Counted from the stretch's first letter, positions 18,481 to 28,078 are shown. The stretch: 64,000 nt of DNA from Verrucomicrobiaceae bacterium (GCA_021151605.1 JAGKWZ010000003.1:1-64000), one strand, 5' to 3'. Made by a program: numbers and translations. The notes: generated by a model from the sequence alone, not told the origin.

Positions 18481-18558
18481 GGCGGATTGGATTCGATTTG
18501 TGGACAAACGGTGTCCTTGTTGGTTTCAGTGGCGCATGAGCTGGCTTTGATGCTGCCC

Positions 18559-21500
18559 TTAATATACGGCCTGAAGGCGGAAGAACGTGGGGCCAACGCT
18601 GGCAGGCAACTCCACGTCCACTCGCACACGGCCATCGGGGAGCGTGGTCTCGGTGATGCTGGCTGTGCCAGTCCAAGGAGCGTTTTCCGACTTGGTAGCG
18701 ATGGGACTCCAGGAGTCTGGTGCCAGGTCCGTCGAGAGTTCCACAGTGAGCCCATTTCCCTGCGGCAGTGTGGCCGTGCGTGTGAAGGAGTAGCGCAGCA
18801 CATTCCCACCGCCGACAAAGGACGGCACACAGCCGGGGGTGGAATCAGGGGCTTTGGGGTCACGTCCGAAGAGTTGCTCAAAAATATTGGGCAGACCGTT
18901 GCCGTTGAAGTCTTCCTCGGCCGCGGTGTTCGCTGGCGGCCATGTTTCTCCTTCCACGAATGGGAACTGGGCCAGGTGCCAGACGTCATACGGTGTTTGC
19001 AGATAGATCGGGTAGAAGGCGGAACCTTGCTCCCAGGGATCGCTGCAATAGAGAAAGACGGGGAATATCAACCCCGAGTCAGTGGGCGGCGGTGTCCACT
19101 CAAACGTGTCGCCAGGGGCGATGTCGGTGCTGATGGCGACAACATTGCCGTTGCGAGTCAGGGTGCCGTACGAGTTGAACAGGCGCAGAGGCGTGAGCGT
19201 GTCCCCATCGGGATCGCTGGCTGGGCCAGGGACGAGTTGGGCATAGGTGAAAGACACAGGCTGCGCTCGCAGACCTGTCAGCGGCGCGGGTGGTGGGATG
19301 ACAGGGCGGGAATTTAGCAGGGCTGGCTCCAGCGAGTCGCTGCCATAGTTGCGTGCGGCAGCAAGTACGACATGGCCCCGATAGGTTCCCATCGGCACGT
19401 TGGCCAGTTTGCGTTGAGCGAGCTCGTTCAGGACGAGCATACTCCCCGGGGTGGTGCCATCCGTCCGGTAGAGTCGCGTCTCGCCGAAGTTGGAGTCGTA
19501 TTCGAAGCCGGTGAAGTAGAGTTGATTGCCGACAACCAAAAAGGGACTGGGCATGCTGCGGTGCGGAATGGCCCAAAACTGGCTCAACATCTCATCGGCG
19601 AAGGTGTAACGGAACAGCACGCAATCGAAGTCGCTGCTCCGTGCCATGAAGACGAGCTTGTCTGGCAGCACGGCGAGCGTTTCTGGCGTCACAACCAGCG
19701 AAGCGTCGTCAAACACAGTCACCACGACCAAGCCGTTCGTTTTCAACAACCGGCCGGATTGTGTGGTGAAGTAGAACCAGCCGTCATGTTCGACACCCGC
19801 AGGCTTGTTGTTGATGCGGCCAGGCTCTGGCGTGTCAAAGAAGGTAGTCGAGAAGAACTGATTGGGGCCACCTCCCATGCCGGCATTCCATTGATACATG
19901 TAATACCTGCTACCAGAACCGGGGTCGGCCCAGAAGAGGCAGGTATCGCCTAAAGCTCCCAGAAGCTGCGGATTGATGATGGATGAACCCAGATTGGTGA
20001 GCGAGGTGGGCGTGCCATCGGTGCTCCAAATGACACGCTGAGCCATGGGCGAGCTGTACTCCTGGGCTGTGAAATAGAGGTGTCCGCTGCTGGCGGTGAG
20101 CTGGGTGATGCCCTTGCCCGCAGGATCCTTGTAGAAGGCGCTGATGGTCGTGATCGAGAAGCTGGAATCGATTGCGTTCAGCCGCTCGATGGAGCTGTTG
20201 TGTTCTTCGATAAAAAACAACTTTCCCGCAGCGCCTTTGAGGACCGTGGCATCGGGGCCCACCACTTCGACGCTGTAGTTTTCACCGATGAGCTCCACCA
20301 CATGGAGCTTTTTCGCTCCGGTGTCTCCGGCAAAGAGGTGGGCCAGCAAGTAGAGTCGTCCTTGATAGGGCACAAGCTGCTCCGGATCGTAAACATCTGT
20401 CACGGCCGTGGCGCTGTTTTGCAGTCCTGTTGGCGTCGTGAAGAGCCGCCGGGACTGGCCGTCGTGTGCGGTGAAGAAAAGCCTGCCTCCCACCTGGGTG
20501 AAGTCGGAGCTCAGGCTGGAGGCGTTGTTCGCGAATGAGTCCGGCGGCGTGTCCATGTACAGAGGGCTTGCCGAGTCATTGGAGGATGGCAGCCTGTAAA
20601 GTCTGGACCCTGTGCTGGTATCACCGACAAAGAGTTGCTCCGAGCTGCCGATCGGGAAAAAGTGTCGAGGTTTCGCCGATCCGTCCAGAGGCGTCGGGAG
20701 AGAGACCTTAAACATGTCACCGCCGATCACACGATAGAGTTCCTCCACACTTGTCTGGGTGCCGGTCACATAGGCCGCGCTGCCCATTGGTGTGGCGGTG
20801 CTGGCATTCCAAGCGCGGGAGACAGAAGTGAAATACGGTCCCGGGTTGACGGTGCTGCCTGTTTTCCCATTGGCATAGCGGAAACGAAAATAGGAGCCCT
20901 CCGGCCTGAGATACGCGAGTTCGGAGCCTGTGACCGGCGTGTGCAGGGTGGTGTTTTGCACGCCCGCATCGCAGAGACGAAATACGGGCGTGGCTCCAGG
21001 CTCGGCATAGTAAAGATCGCGTGCCGAGCCATTTTCGACCTGGAAGAAGACACCGGGATGTCCGCGGCTCATGATCAAGGCCGTGGGATTGCTGCTGGCT
21101 GTCCCCGGTGCCACGTTGGCCAGCTGAGCGGTCGTGGCGCTCGTGCCCTGGGTGGTCCACAATTCGCGTCCTCCAGCGAGTGAGGTGGCTGCGAAGCAGA
21201 TGCGGTCGGTACCATTCGAGATAAAATTCTCCGGCTGGCTGTTGCCCCCCGCACCATGAACGTCATAGAGCATGGTCGTCATCCCTGTCGAGATGTCGTA
21301 AACCCATGGCCCTGGGAAATTATCGATCCTCTGATAACAAAGGAAGCTGTTCGTCACCGCATAGACCGGACTCGTTGGCATCGGCGTGGAACCGATGCGC
21401 AGTGTGTCGATCACATCGGGCCCACCGGTCGGATTTGCCCGGTAGAGCTCCACGATGGTGCTGGAGGTGTTCAACGCTCGCGCCAGGAAGAAAATCACGG

Positions 21501-22098
21501 GCTGGCTGGGCATCACGGTGACCTGCGAGATGGAGCCCGCAGCGAAAACGCCGAGTTTCTGCGGAGTGCTGGTGCCATTGGTGACCCACAGCTCGGTGGA
21601 GAAACGTTCGTTCGGCTGCGTGCCTGTGGCTTCGGTGGTGAACCACAACCGGCCGCTGCTCGCCCCCAGAATGACGGGGGCGGCGTGGGAGCGGCCGGGC
21701 TGCACCTCGCCGAGGAAGCCATCGACGTTGATGTTGGCGGTCGTGTAGAGTTCCGGGCCGTGCACGCCGTTGTCGGCCACATAGACCACGTAGCTGCCCA
21801 CCGCCGTGAACTGCGATGCATTGCTGGATTCAGGTCCAGGCCGCACATCTTTCCAAAGTGAGGCTGAACCGCCATTGTAGCGCCACAACTCGGTTCCATG
21901 CTCCGTATCGGCAGCGGCGAAAAAGGCGCTGGATGTACCGCCAACACCAGGACCCACGGCGGAGATCTGGAGCGGGCTCGCATTCAGGTTTCCCATAGAA
22001 TGGAGATCAAGATGCTGCGCGTGGCTCGCCGAAGGCACAAGCCCAAGGCTGATGCAGCTGATCAAGGCGCACAGAGTTGTGATGGGGCAGGCGTTCAT
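18559..22098 (-). CDS. large secreted ELWxxDGT-repeat protein
   Basis: A 1179-residue protein with an N-terminal signal peptide (about residues 1-27, ending SHAQ). It contains many propeller-like repeats around motifs such as DTEHGTELWRYNGG, GVHGPELYTT, STELWVTNGTST, AGGRELWTTQGTS, VIWSTDGTPTS and TRLYRTDGTTPGS, the ELWxxDGT pattern. The C-terminal part has an Ig/cadherin-like stretch (LTGLRAQPVSFTYAQLVPG) and then a tail DFNGNGLPNIFEQLFGRDP with a final beta domain typical of secreted verrucomicrobial proteins, perhaps an export or surface-anchoring module. The function is unknown; adhesion or polymer binding is a guess. Confidence 0.85.
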   Translation of the reverse strand: MNACPITTLCALISCISLGLVPSASHAQHLDLHSMGNLNASPLQISAVGPGVGGTSSAFFAAADTEHGTELWRYNGGSASLWKDVRPGPESSNASQFTAVGSYVVYVADNGVHGPELYTTANINVDGFLGEVQPGRSHAAPVILGASSGRLWFTTEATGTQPNERFSTELWVTNGTSTPQKLGVFAAGSISQVTVMPSQPVIFFLARALNTSSTIVELYRANPTGGPDVIDTLRIGSTPMPTSPVYAVTNSFLCYQRIDNFPGPWVYDISTGMTTMLYDVHGAGGNSQPENFISNGTDRICFAATSLAGGRELWTTQGTSATTAQLANVAPGTASSNPTALIMSRGHPGVFFQVENGSARDLYYAEPGATPVFRLCDAGVQNTTLHTPVTGSELAYLRPEGSYFRFRYANGKTGSTVNPGPYFTSVSRAWNASTATPMGSAAYVTGTQTSVEELYRVIGGDMFKVSLPTPLDGSAKPRHFFPIGSSEQLFVGDTSTGSRLYRLPSSNDSASPLYMDTPPDSFANNASSLSSDFTQVGGRLFFTAHDGQSRRLFTTPTGLQNSATAVTDVYDPEQLVPYQGRLYLLAHLFAGDTGAKKLHVVELIGENYSVEVVGPDATVLKGAAGKLFFIEEHNSSIERLNAIDSSFSITTISAFYKDPAGKGITQLTASSGHLYFTAQEYSSPMAQRVIWSTDGTPTSLTNLGSSIINPQLLGALGDTCLFWADPGSGSRYYMYQWNAGMGGGPNQFFSTTFFDTPEPGRINNKPAGVEHDGWFYFTTQSGRLLKTNGLVVVTVFDDASLVVTPETLAVLPDKLVFMARSSDFDCVLFRYTFADEMLSQFWAIPHRSMPSPFLVVGNQLYFTGFEYDSNFGETRLYRTDGTTPGSMLVLNELAQRKLANVPMGTYRGHVVLAAARNYGSDSLEPALLNSRPVIPPPAPLTGLRAQPVSFTYAQLVPGPASDPDGDTLTPLRLFNSYGTLTRNGNVVAISTDIAPGDTFEWTPPPTDSGLIFPVFLYCSDPWEQGSAFYPIYLQTPYDVWHLAQFPFVEGETWPPANTAAEEDFNGNGLPNIFEQLFGRDPKAPDSTPGCVPSFVGGGNVLRYSFTRTATLPQGNGLTVELSTDLAPDSWSPIATKSENAPWTGTASITETTLPDGRVRVDVELPASVGPTFFRLQAVY

Positions 22099-22414
22099 GG
22101 CAATTTACGATTTTGTCAGTTCTTGAGCGTTTCTGACAGGAAAAAATGGTTTCCAAAGCCGTCTCTCGGCCGGGTTGATGCGGCCAGTGCTTGCGCATGA
22201 GGCGGGGGGCGGCTGCTTAGAGGGAGTGAAGAACTGCGAATCGCCTGAGTGGAGCGGCAGCGCCATTCTGCCATCTTTAGTTCCTGCATTCTCAGTTCTT
22301 CCATCCCCAACAATCCCTGCTTGCCCCCATGCCCCCGAGGTGCTCCTTTCGCGCCCCTCTCGCCGGGGGCACTCCAGCCTTTCGGCACAAAGCAAACCTC
22401 TTGTTATCAACACC
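22099..22414. other. divergent intergenic region upstream of glyQS
   Basis: About 316 bp between the ELWxxDGT gene (minus) and glyQS (plus). An ORF in frame with glyQS stays open back to 22175, but its translation does not resemble any GlyRS extension. I see no T-box-like structure, terminator or repeat. Confidence 0.45.
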
Positions 22415-24196
22415 ATGTCCACCGACGCCAAAAACCCCATCGCTCAAATGGAGAAGATCGTCTCCCTCTGCAAGCGCCGCGGCTTCATCTATCAAAGCAG
22501 CGAGATCTACGGCGGCTGCGGCGGCGTGTGGGACTACGGCCCGCTCGGCGCGGAGCTGAAGCGCAACCTGCGCACCGCCTGGTGGAACACCATGACCCGC
22601 GAACGCGAGGACGTGCTCGGCCTGGATGCCAGCATCCTCATGAATCCCGCCATCTGGAAGGCCAGCGGCCACGTCGATACCTTCGCCGACCTCATGCGCG
22701 AGTGCTCGCTGACGAACAAACGTGTCCGCGCCGATCACGTCGATCCGCAGGATGGCGTCGTCATGAAATACAGCGGCGCCAAGGCTCCGAACGGCTGGCG
22801 CTGGGACCGCTCCATCTCCGCCTTGCTGAAAAATGGCGAGCACATCGAGAGCTTCCGCAAACGCATCCGTGCCCTCATCGCGCAAAACGCTGGTGAAGCC
22901 GCTGGCAAGCCCGAGGAGATCGAATTGCTCGGCGAGGAGAAAATCGACGCCGTGAATGGCAGCGTCGATTTCCACCCGGAAACCGGCGGCATGCTCGGCG
23001 AGACTCGCCCCTTCAATCTCATGCTGAAGACCTACCTCGGCCCCACCGCGACCGAGGACGACGTGACCTACCTGCGCCCGGAAACCGCGCAGGCTATCTT
23101 TGCGCAGTTCAAGAACGTCTTCGACTCCAGCCGCGTGAAGGTGCCGTTTGGCATCGGCCAGATCGGCAAGGCCTTCCGCAACGAGGTCACGCCGAAGAAT
23201 TTCACCTTCCGCAGCCGCGAGTTCGAGCAGATGGAGCTCGAGTTCTTCATCAAGCCCGACGAAGCCGTCGAGATCATCAGCGGGGAGGTCGCAAAGTGGC
23301 ATGAAGGCGCTGATTTGAGCGAACCGCAGCCGAATTGGGGCTGGGAGCTGTGGCACCGTTACTGGGTGGATCAGCGCACGAAGTTCTACCAAGGCATCGG
23401 CCTTGGCGACGTGCTCGAATACTACTGGCAGACGCCCGCCGACCTCGCCCACTACGCCCGCGCCTGCGTGGACATCCTGTGCGAGTTCCCGTTTGGAACG
23501 GAAGAGCTGGAAGGCATCGCCGCGCGTGGCGACTTCGATTTGTCCGCGCACCAGACCGCCAGCACCAAGTCGCAGGAGATCTTCGATGAAGAACTCAAAA
23601 CCGCTGCCGCAAAGCTCACCGACGAGCAGAAGGAAGCCCTCATCCAGAAACGCCTCGCCGCCGAAGCCGCCAAGACCAAAGGCGAGCCGATGCCCGAAGC
23701 CGCCGTGCGTGCGTGGTTCGAGCGCCTCTTCAAAGGCAGCTACGTCCCGCACGTCATCGAACCCTCCGCCGGTCTCGACCGCATGGCGCTCGCCGTCATC
23801 GCCAAGGCCTTCAGCGAGACCGAAAAGGTCGATGAGAAGGGCAAGAAGGAAGTCATCACCGTCCTGCGCCTGCATCCGCGTGTCGCGCCGATCAAAGTCG
23901 GCGTCTTCCCGCTGCTCAAGAACAAGCCCGAGCTCGTCGCCAAGGCCCGCGAGGTCTATGCGCTGCTCAAGAAGCACCTGAACTGCTTCTACGACGAGAC
24001 CGCGTCCATCGGCCGCCGCTACGCCCGCCAGGACGAAGTTGGCACGCCCTTCGGCGTCACCATCGACTTCGAAACCTGCGGCGAAAAAGGCCCCGAACTG
24101 CTCGATACGGTGACGTTGCGCCACCGCGACAGCGGCGAGCAGGAACGCGTGAAAATCAGCGAGCTGCTCGGGAAGTTGTTGCCGTTGGTGAGCTAA
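22415..24196 (+). CDS. glyQS: glycyl-tRNA synthetase, single-chain homodimeric type
   Basis: 593 residues from the ATG at 22415 (MSTDAKNPIAQMEKIV), where family similarity begins (CKRRGFIYQSSEIYGGCGGVWDYGPLG). It ligates glycine to tRNA-Gly. Class II motif 2 is at GKAFRNEVTPKNFTFRSREFEQ and motif 3 near SAGLDRMALAVIAKAF. The C-terminal anticodon-binding domain includes RLHPRVAPIKVGVFPL and a late GRRYARQDEVGTPFGVTIDF. This is the alpha2 type, not the alpha2beta2 glyQ/glyS type. An insertion around residues 420-470 is rich in Ala/Lys/Glu. It is followed 26 bp later by a hypothetical gene on the same strand. Confidence 0.96.
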   Translation: MSTDAKNPIAQMEKIVSLCKRRGFIYQSSEIYGGCGGVWDYGPLGAELKRNLRTAWWNTMTREREDVLGLDASILMNPAIWKASGHVDTFADLMRECSLTNKRVRADHVDPQDGVVMKYSGAKAPNGWRWDRSISALLKNGEHIESFRKRIRALIAQNAGEAAGKPEEIELLGEEKIDAVNGSVDFHPETGGMLGETRPFNLMLKTYLGPTATEDDVTYLRPETAQAIFAQFKNVFDSSRVKVPFGIGQIGKAFRNEVTPKNFTFRSREFEQMELEFFIKPDEAVEIISGEVAKWHEGADLSEPQPNWGWELWHRYWVDQRTKFYQGIGLGDVLEYYWQTPADLAHYARACVDILCEFPFGTEELEGIAARGDFDLSAHQTASTKSQEIFDEELKTAAAKLTDEQKEALIQKRLAAEAAKTKGEPMPEAAVRAWFERLFKGSYVPHVIEPSAGLDRMALAVIAKAFSETEKVDEKGKKEVITVLRLHPRVAPIKVGVFPLLKNKPELVAKAREVYALLKKHLNCFYDETASIGRRYARQDEVGTPFGVTIDFETCGEKGPELLDTVTLRHRDSGEQERVKISELLGKLLPLVS

Positions 24197-24222
24197 AGCG
24201 AAACCGCATCTCCACCGTGCAC

Positions 24223-24792
24223 ATGACTGTGACTGAACTCTTCCAAAAAGAGAGGGATGATTATGTCAGTGAATTGGAATCATGCCTTGCTGAGCTGCGA
24301 AAAACTTCTCCAGAGGCTGTCACAGAGGTTCTTGTGGAAGTGAACAGCCCGGAGACTCCACGGCTGTTTCGCCTGACAAGACCTGACATCATTAGCGGAC
24401 CAACAGGCGATCCAAAGATCAGCCGTGTGGTGAAGGATGAGACGATCCAGTTTACCACTTATGAGACGATGTTATCTAAGGGTGCTAAGCTGTGCCTTCG
24501 TCCGTTTCGCTGGGACGGCCTCGAAGTTTATCTGACAGGCCGTATCAGTTCTTGGGAGCCCTACGAAGCGTGGATCAACAAGTGGTTGGATGTCTCCGAG
24601 GTCATGGGGTTGCCCGGCGCAGATTTTGCCGGAGTGATTCATCAGGCGAGCATGCCATCAGAACAAGATGGCAGATGGCACCTTGTCATCGACATGGGAA
24701 GTGCTGGGCTGGATGCGCTGAATGAATTGTTGGGTGTTTTCCAATCCATCGGGGCTGAAATCATCGAAATTGGTGGAGAGGCACCAAGCTAG
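24223..24792 (+). CDS. hypothetical cytoplasmic protein
   Basis: 189 residues from the ATG at 24223; a GTG at 24217 is also possible. No signal or membrane segment is visible. The sequence has normal coding composition with charged and hydrophobic residues alternating (ITVTELFQKERDDYVSELES-like helix at the start, then LVEVNSPETPRLFRLTRPDI and a C-terminal MGSAGLDALNELLGVFQSIGAEIIEIGG). I do not recognise a family. It is 26 bp after glyQS, so it could be read on the same transcript. Its stop lies 3 bp before the REP-like element. Confidence 0.7.
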   Translation: MTVTELFQKERDDYVSELESCLAELRKTSPEAVTEVLVEVNSPETPRLFRLTRPDIISGPTGDPKISRVVKDETIQFTTYETMLSKGAKLCLRPFRWDGLEVYLTGRISSWEPYEAWINKWLDVSEVMGLPGADFAGVIHQASMPSEQDGRWHLVIDMGSAGLDALNELLGVFQSIGAEIIEIGGEAPS

Positions 24793-24795
24793 CTC

Positions 24796-25030
24796 CGAGC
24801 CGGAGGCTCGAAAGAAAATAGCCGGTGGTGCAACCACCGGACAACGCCCGCGAAACACGAATCGCGCCCTGGAAGGGCGCGAGAAGCGAACGCATCCTCA
24901 TTCGTTCCCACAAACCTCATCGCCCCCTTCTCGCAACCCTCCAGGGGCCACACATCGTGTAACCGCATCCGTCATTCCTGGGTTCCGCTTCGCTTCACCC
25001 AAGGCTAATCTCTTTCGAGCCTCCGGCTCG
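24796..25030. repeat. REP-like palindromic element with 20-bp terminal inverted repeats
   Basis: A perfect 20-bp inverted repeat, CGAGCCGGAGGCTCGAAAGA at 24796-24815 and its complement at 25011-25030, bounds a 235-bp non-coding stretch. Inside are perfect hairpins CCGGTGGT-gca-ACCACCGG (24822-24840) and CGCGCCCT-gga-AGGGCGCG (24863-24881). The right half, read on the minus strand, has matching blocks (TTAGCC; CCCCTGGAGGGTTGCGAGAAG). It therefore looks like two diverged copies of one repeat head to head. Confidence 0.8.
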
Positions 25031-25116
25031 CGACAGTTTCTACCACCGAGTTTATTGCTTGCCGTTCACATTCGGCCACCTCTTTGATACATGAAGGCTG
25101 GTTCATCTCTGCCCCG

Positions 25117-25425
25117 TCACGGTGGATCGACGTGCTTGTAGAACTTGGCTCCTAACAATGGCTCCCATCGAACCACTTGTTCAACGCATGAATTGGGCAG
25201 ATGATGCACGGCGATGCCCTCCTGATGCTCCTCCAGCCAGGTTTTCACCGGCTTGCTGTCATGCACCGGTTGTCTAGGATCAGATACACTTTGCGACCTT
25301 TCATCGAGCGCACCAGTCGCTCGAGGAACCGGATGAGCAGCACCGAGTCCAGCTCTCCCTTGTAAACCATCCACCGGGCGCTACCACGGTTGCTCATCAG
25401 GCATGGGGCGATTGAAGAGCTGTGG
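25117..25425 (-). pseudogene. IS630-family transposase remnant, frameshifted
   Basis: Read on the minus strand, one frame gives MSNRGSARWMVYKGEL and then FLERLVRSMKGRKVYLILDN, the DDE-domain region of IS630-type transposases. Near 25270 the match switches frame to PVHDSKPVKTWLEEHQEGIAVHHLPNS, the segment that normally follows. After HLPNS the expected YSPELNPDE block is lost. The 5' half of the gene and the ends of the element were not found, so it is an old inactive fragment. Confidence 0.7.
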
Positions 25426-25727
25426 TGCCTTCATTCGCAGTGGGTTCTGACTCAGTGGACACCGCAGTGGCTCGACATTCCGGTGCGCCATGTCCGGGAT
25501 TTTAAAGGATCGGAACTGATAGACGTCCAGTAGTGCGCTCGTTACTGGTATGACCTCCTACCTCTAGGTCATTTCTACTGCTTATTGCTCCATGAAACTC
25601 GTCTGCTTTATCTGCCCTGATCAGAAAGAACCTCGCCGCACCCTGGCAATTGGACGCCGCATTGATGTGTCGGCTTTGGGGTCCACTATGCTGAATGTTT
25701 CGTCGGTGGTGGTGTGGTGAAGATTCA
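25426..25727. other. intergenic region upstream of glcD
   Basis: About 300 bp between the transposase remnant and the glycolate oxidase operon. A 41-codon ORF (25592-25717, beginning MKLVCFICPDQKEP) is present but I do not recognise it and leave it uncalled. The glcD promoter should lie here; I could not place it. Confidence 0.4.
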
Positions 25728-27137
25728 ATGACCTCACCTGTGACTTCATCTCTCGAACAACAACTCAAAGCGTTGCTGCCTCGCGGGCGTGTGCTGACTT
25801 CGCCGGCTCAGTTGGCGGGCTATGGCGCGGATGGGTTGGGGTATAAGAACCACTTGCCGGATGCGGTGGTGATTCCGGCGGATGCGGAGGAACTCGCTGG
25901 CTTTATGCGCGGGGCGAAGTCGCTGGGGGTGCCGGTGGTGATGCGTGGGGCGGGCACTTCGCTTTCGGGTGGACCGGTGGCGGCGCAGGGTGGTGTGATC
26001 GTTCACACATCGGCGTTGAAGAAGATTCGGGAGATCAATACCGAGGGCTTCTGGTGTGAAGTCGAATGCGGTGTGGGACTCAATGATCTCGATGCAGCGC
26101 TGAAGCCGCATGGTGTGTTTTATCCGCCGGATCCATCGAGTGGTCCGGTATGCACGCTCGGGGGCAATGTGGCGTCGAACGCGGGTGGCGCACATTGCTT
26201 TCGTTACGGGGTGACGAGCAATTATGTGCTCGGAGTCGAGGCGATTATGCTCGATGGCAGCGTGCATCGGTTTGGTGGGCCTGCGGGTGGTCGCGGGCCT
26301 TGGCGGGAGGATTGGAAACGGTTCATGATCGGCTCCGAAGGAACCCTGGCGGCCTTCACTCGTTTTTGGCTTAGACTGCTGCCACTGCCCGAAAAAGTGT
26401 GGACCTTTCGTGCGACCTATCCCGATTTGAAAACCACCGAGGCGGCGATTCATGCGCTGGTGGTGCACTCGTCGTATCCAGCGGCGATTGAGATGCTTGA
26501 TCCGCGCGGCGTGGCGATGGTGGAGAGCAGTCAAATGGCTTGTGGATTGCCCGAGGGCTCGTTCATGCTGCTGGTGGAGATTGATGGCCCCGAGGCGTTG
26601 GTGAATGCTCGCGTGCAATCCGTGGCCGAGCTTTTGCGTCATGCAGGCTCGAACGATGTGATGTTCAGCGATGAGGATGCGCTTCGCCAAAAGCTCTGGA
26701 AAGCACGCAAAGCGGCAGGCGGATTGCTGGGGCAGCTCAGTCCCGCATACGTTGTGCAGGACGCGGTGATACCGAAGCGCGCCTTGGCCGAGGTGCTTCA
26801 GCTTGTCTATGATGAAGCCGATGCCGCGAACATCCGCGCGGTGAATGTCTTCCACGCAGGCGATGGCAATCTGCATCCGAATTTCCTCTTCGACTCGCGT
26901 GTGCCGGGTCAATTGGAGAAGGTAGAACTCATCAGCAAGCGGCTCATGCAACGAGTCATCGAAGTGGGCGGCACGCTCAGCGGTGAGCACGGCATCGGCA
27001 ATGACAAGTCTGCCTACATGCCGCTGGTGTTTGGTCCGGACTCCATGCGTCTCCAGCTCTCCGTGCCTGCCGCATTCAATCCCGCGCATCAGATGAATCC
27101 GCTCAAGGTTTTCGACAATCGCCGCTTCGTCGCATGA
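25728..27137 (+). CDS. glcD: glycolate oxidase subunit GlcD, FAD-linked oxidase
   Basis: 469 residues from the ATG at 25728 (MTSPVTSSLEQQLKALLP); an upstream in-frame ATG at 25695 adds an unlikely WW-rich leader. It contains an FAD_binding_4 domain (DAVVIPADAEELAGFMRGAK; MRGAGTSLSGGPVAAQGGV; CTLGGNVASNAGGAHCFRYG; GSEGTLAAFTRFWLR) and the FAD-oxidase C-terminal domain (NVFHAGDGNLHPNFLFD; GGTLSGEHGIGNDK). It is the catalytic subunit that oxidises glycolate to glyoxylate; lactate-type substrates are also known in the family. It overlaps glcE by 4 bp (ATGA) and leads an operon of three. Confidence 0.93.
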   Translation: MTSPVTSSLEQQLKALLPRGRVLTSPAQLAGYGADGLGYKNHLPDAVVIPADAEELAGFMRGAKSLGVPVVMRGAGTSLSGGPVAAQGGVIVHTSALKKIREINTEGFWCEVECGVGLNDLDAALKPHGVFYPPDPSSGPVCTLGGNVASNAGGAHCFRYGVTSNYVLGVEAIMLDGSVHRFGGPAGGRGPWREDWKRFMIGSEGTLAAFTRFWLRLLPLPEKVWTFRATYPDLKTTEAAIHALVVHSSYPAAIEMLDPRGVAMVESSQMACGLPEGSFMLLVEIDGPEALVNARVQSVAELLRHAGSNDVMFSDEDALRQKLWKARKAAGGLLGQLSPAYVVQDAVIPKRALAEVLQLVYDEADAANIRAVNVFHAGDGNLHPNFLFDSRVPGQLEKVELISKRLMQRVIEVGGTLSGEHGIGNDKSAYMPLVFGPDSMRLQLSVPAAFNPAHQMNPLKVFDNRRFVA

Positions 27138-28078
27138 ACATCTTCCCACCCATGCAGAACGAGCGGCTCTTTGTTCCCTTCCTGGATGAAGTGGATGGCA
27201 CGCTCTGCCTGCCCGCGAATACGACAGCGGCTGACATTGTCTCGCAGGCTCAAGCGCATCGCCTGCGCTTTCCGCTTCTCTTGGATAAAGCGAAGCCTTT
27301 GCGCGAGCAAATCGCCGCCACCACTCATGCGCCGGCGTCGTGGCGCTTCGGGCCGTATTGCGATAACATCCTAGGCATGAACTGGCGGCTGCCGAGCGGG
27401 CGTATCGCCCGCATCGGAGAGCGTGTGGTCAAAACCACGACAGGCTATGATTGGCTCCGCTTCCTGCTGCACAGCGGTTCTCGCTACGGCGAGCCTGTGG
27501 ACTACGTTTTGCGGTTGCGACCTGATTGTGGATTCACGGCTATCGCCCGCTTTGATGGCAGCACCAAGGCTTTGCGCTCCTGTGTCTCAAAACTACTACA
27601 CAGCGGCTGGATGCACTGGTGGGATGCGGTGGATTACATCACGGAAGGCAAGGCATCGTTCGTCCGTGTGATGATCCATTGCGTGCCGGAGGAAGCTTCT
27701 ATCTTCACCCAACAGCTCGAACACATCGCGGTATCGACCAGCACTCAGCTTACGCTGCAAAACAACGCGCCTCCGCCCCTCGATGGCCTTCCCGATCTCG
27801 TAATCAAGACGACGCCTCATCGTGTCATCGGTCTCTCTGCGGAACTCGCGCACGGTGCGCGGCGTTGTGTGGCGCTGTGCTACAGCGGTGTCGTCCACGT
27901 TTACATGAACGACAGCGAAGACCTCACTGAACGCACGCAAGCCCTCGTGCAGCCTCACACCGCAGAACTCCACACCCTTGGCGGCGACTGGCACTCGCGC
28001 TGGTTACCTGCCATGCCGCCAACGATCACCGAGTCTGCGTGGCTCAACACGCTGGAGGAAGCCATTCATGAGCACTGA
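27134..28078 (+). CDS. glcE: glycolate oxidase subunit GlcE, FAD-binding
   Basis: 314 residues. It has an FAD_binding_4-like fold with weaker similarity than GlcD: VDGTLCLPANTTAADIVSQAQ at the start, then LGMNWRLPSGRIARIGERVVKTTTGYDWLRFL, the usual GlcE region for the second half of the FAD site. It forms the oxidase complex with GlcD and GlcF. The start overlaps the glcD stop (ATGA), and the end overlaps glcF by 11 bp, both signs of translational coupling. The N-terminal region (MNIFPPMQNERLFVPFLD) is short compared with proteobacterial GlcE, but the total length is within range. Confidence 0.85.
   Translation: MNIFPPMQNERLFVPFLDEVDGTLCLPANTTAADIVSQAQAHRLRFPLLLDKAKPLREQIAATTHAPASWRFGPYCDNILGMNWRLPSGRIARIGERVVKTTTGYDWLRFLLHSGSRYGEPVDYVLRLRPDCGFTAIARFDGSTKALRSCVSKLLHSGWMHWWDAVDYITEGKASFVRVMIHCVPEEASIFTQQLEHIAVSTSTQLTLQNNAPPPLDGLPDLVIKTTPHRVIGLSAELAHGARRCVALCYSGVVHVYMNDSEDLTERTQALVQPHTAELHTLGGDWHSRWLPAMPPTITESAWLNTLEEAIHEH

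Noticed and set aside
22292..24124. 610-residue minus-strand ORF
   Set aside because: Antisense to glyQS, whose class II motifs are unambiguous.
25592..25717. 41-codon ORF MKLVCFICPDQKEP...
   Set aside because: No recognisable family, adjacent to transposase debris, no supporting context.
25746..27149. 467-residue minus-strand ORF
   Set aside because: Antisense to glcD; His/Arg-rich shadow.
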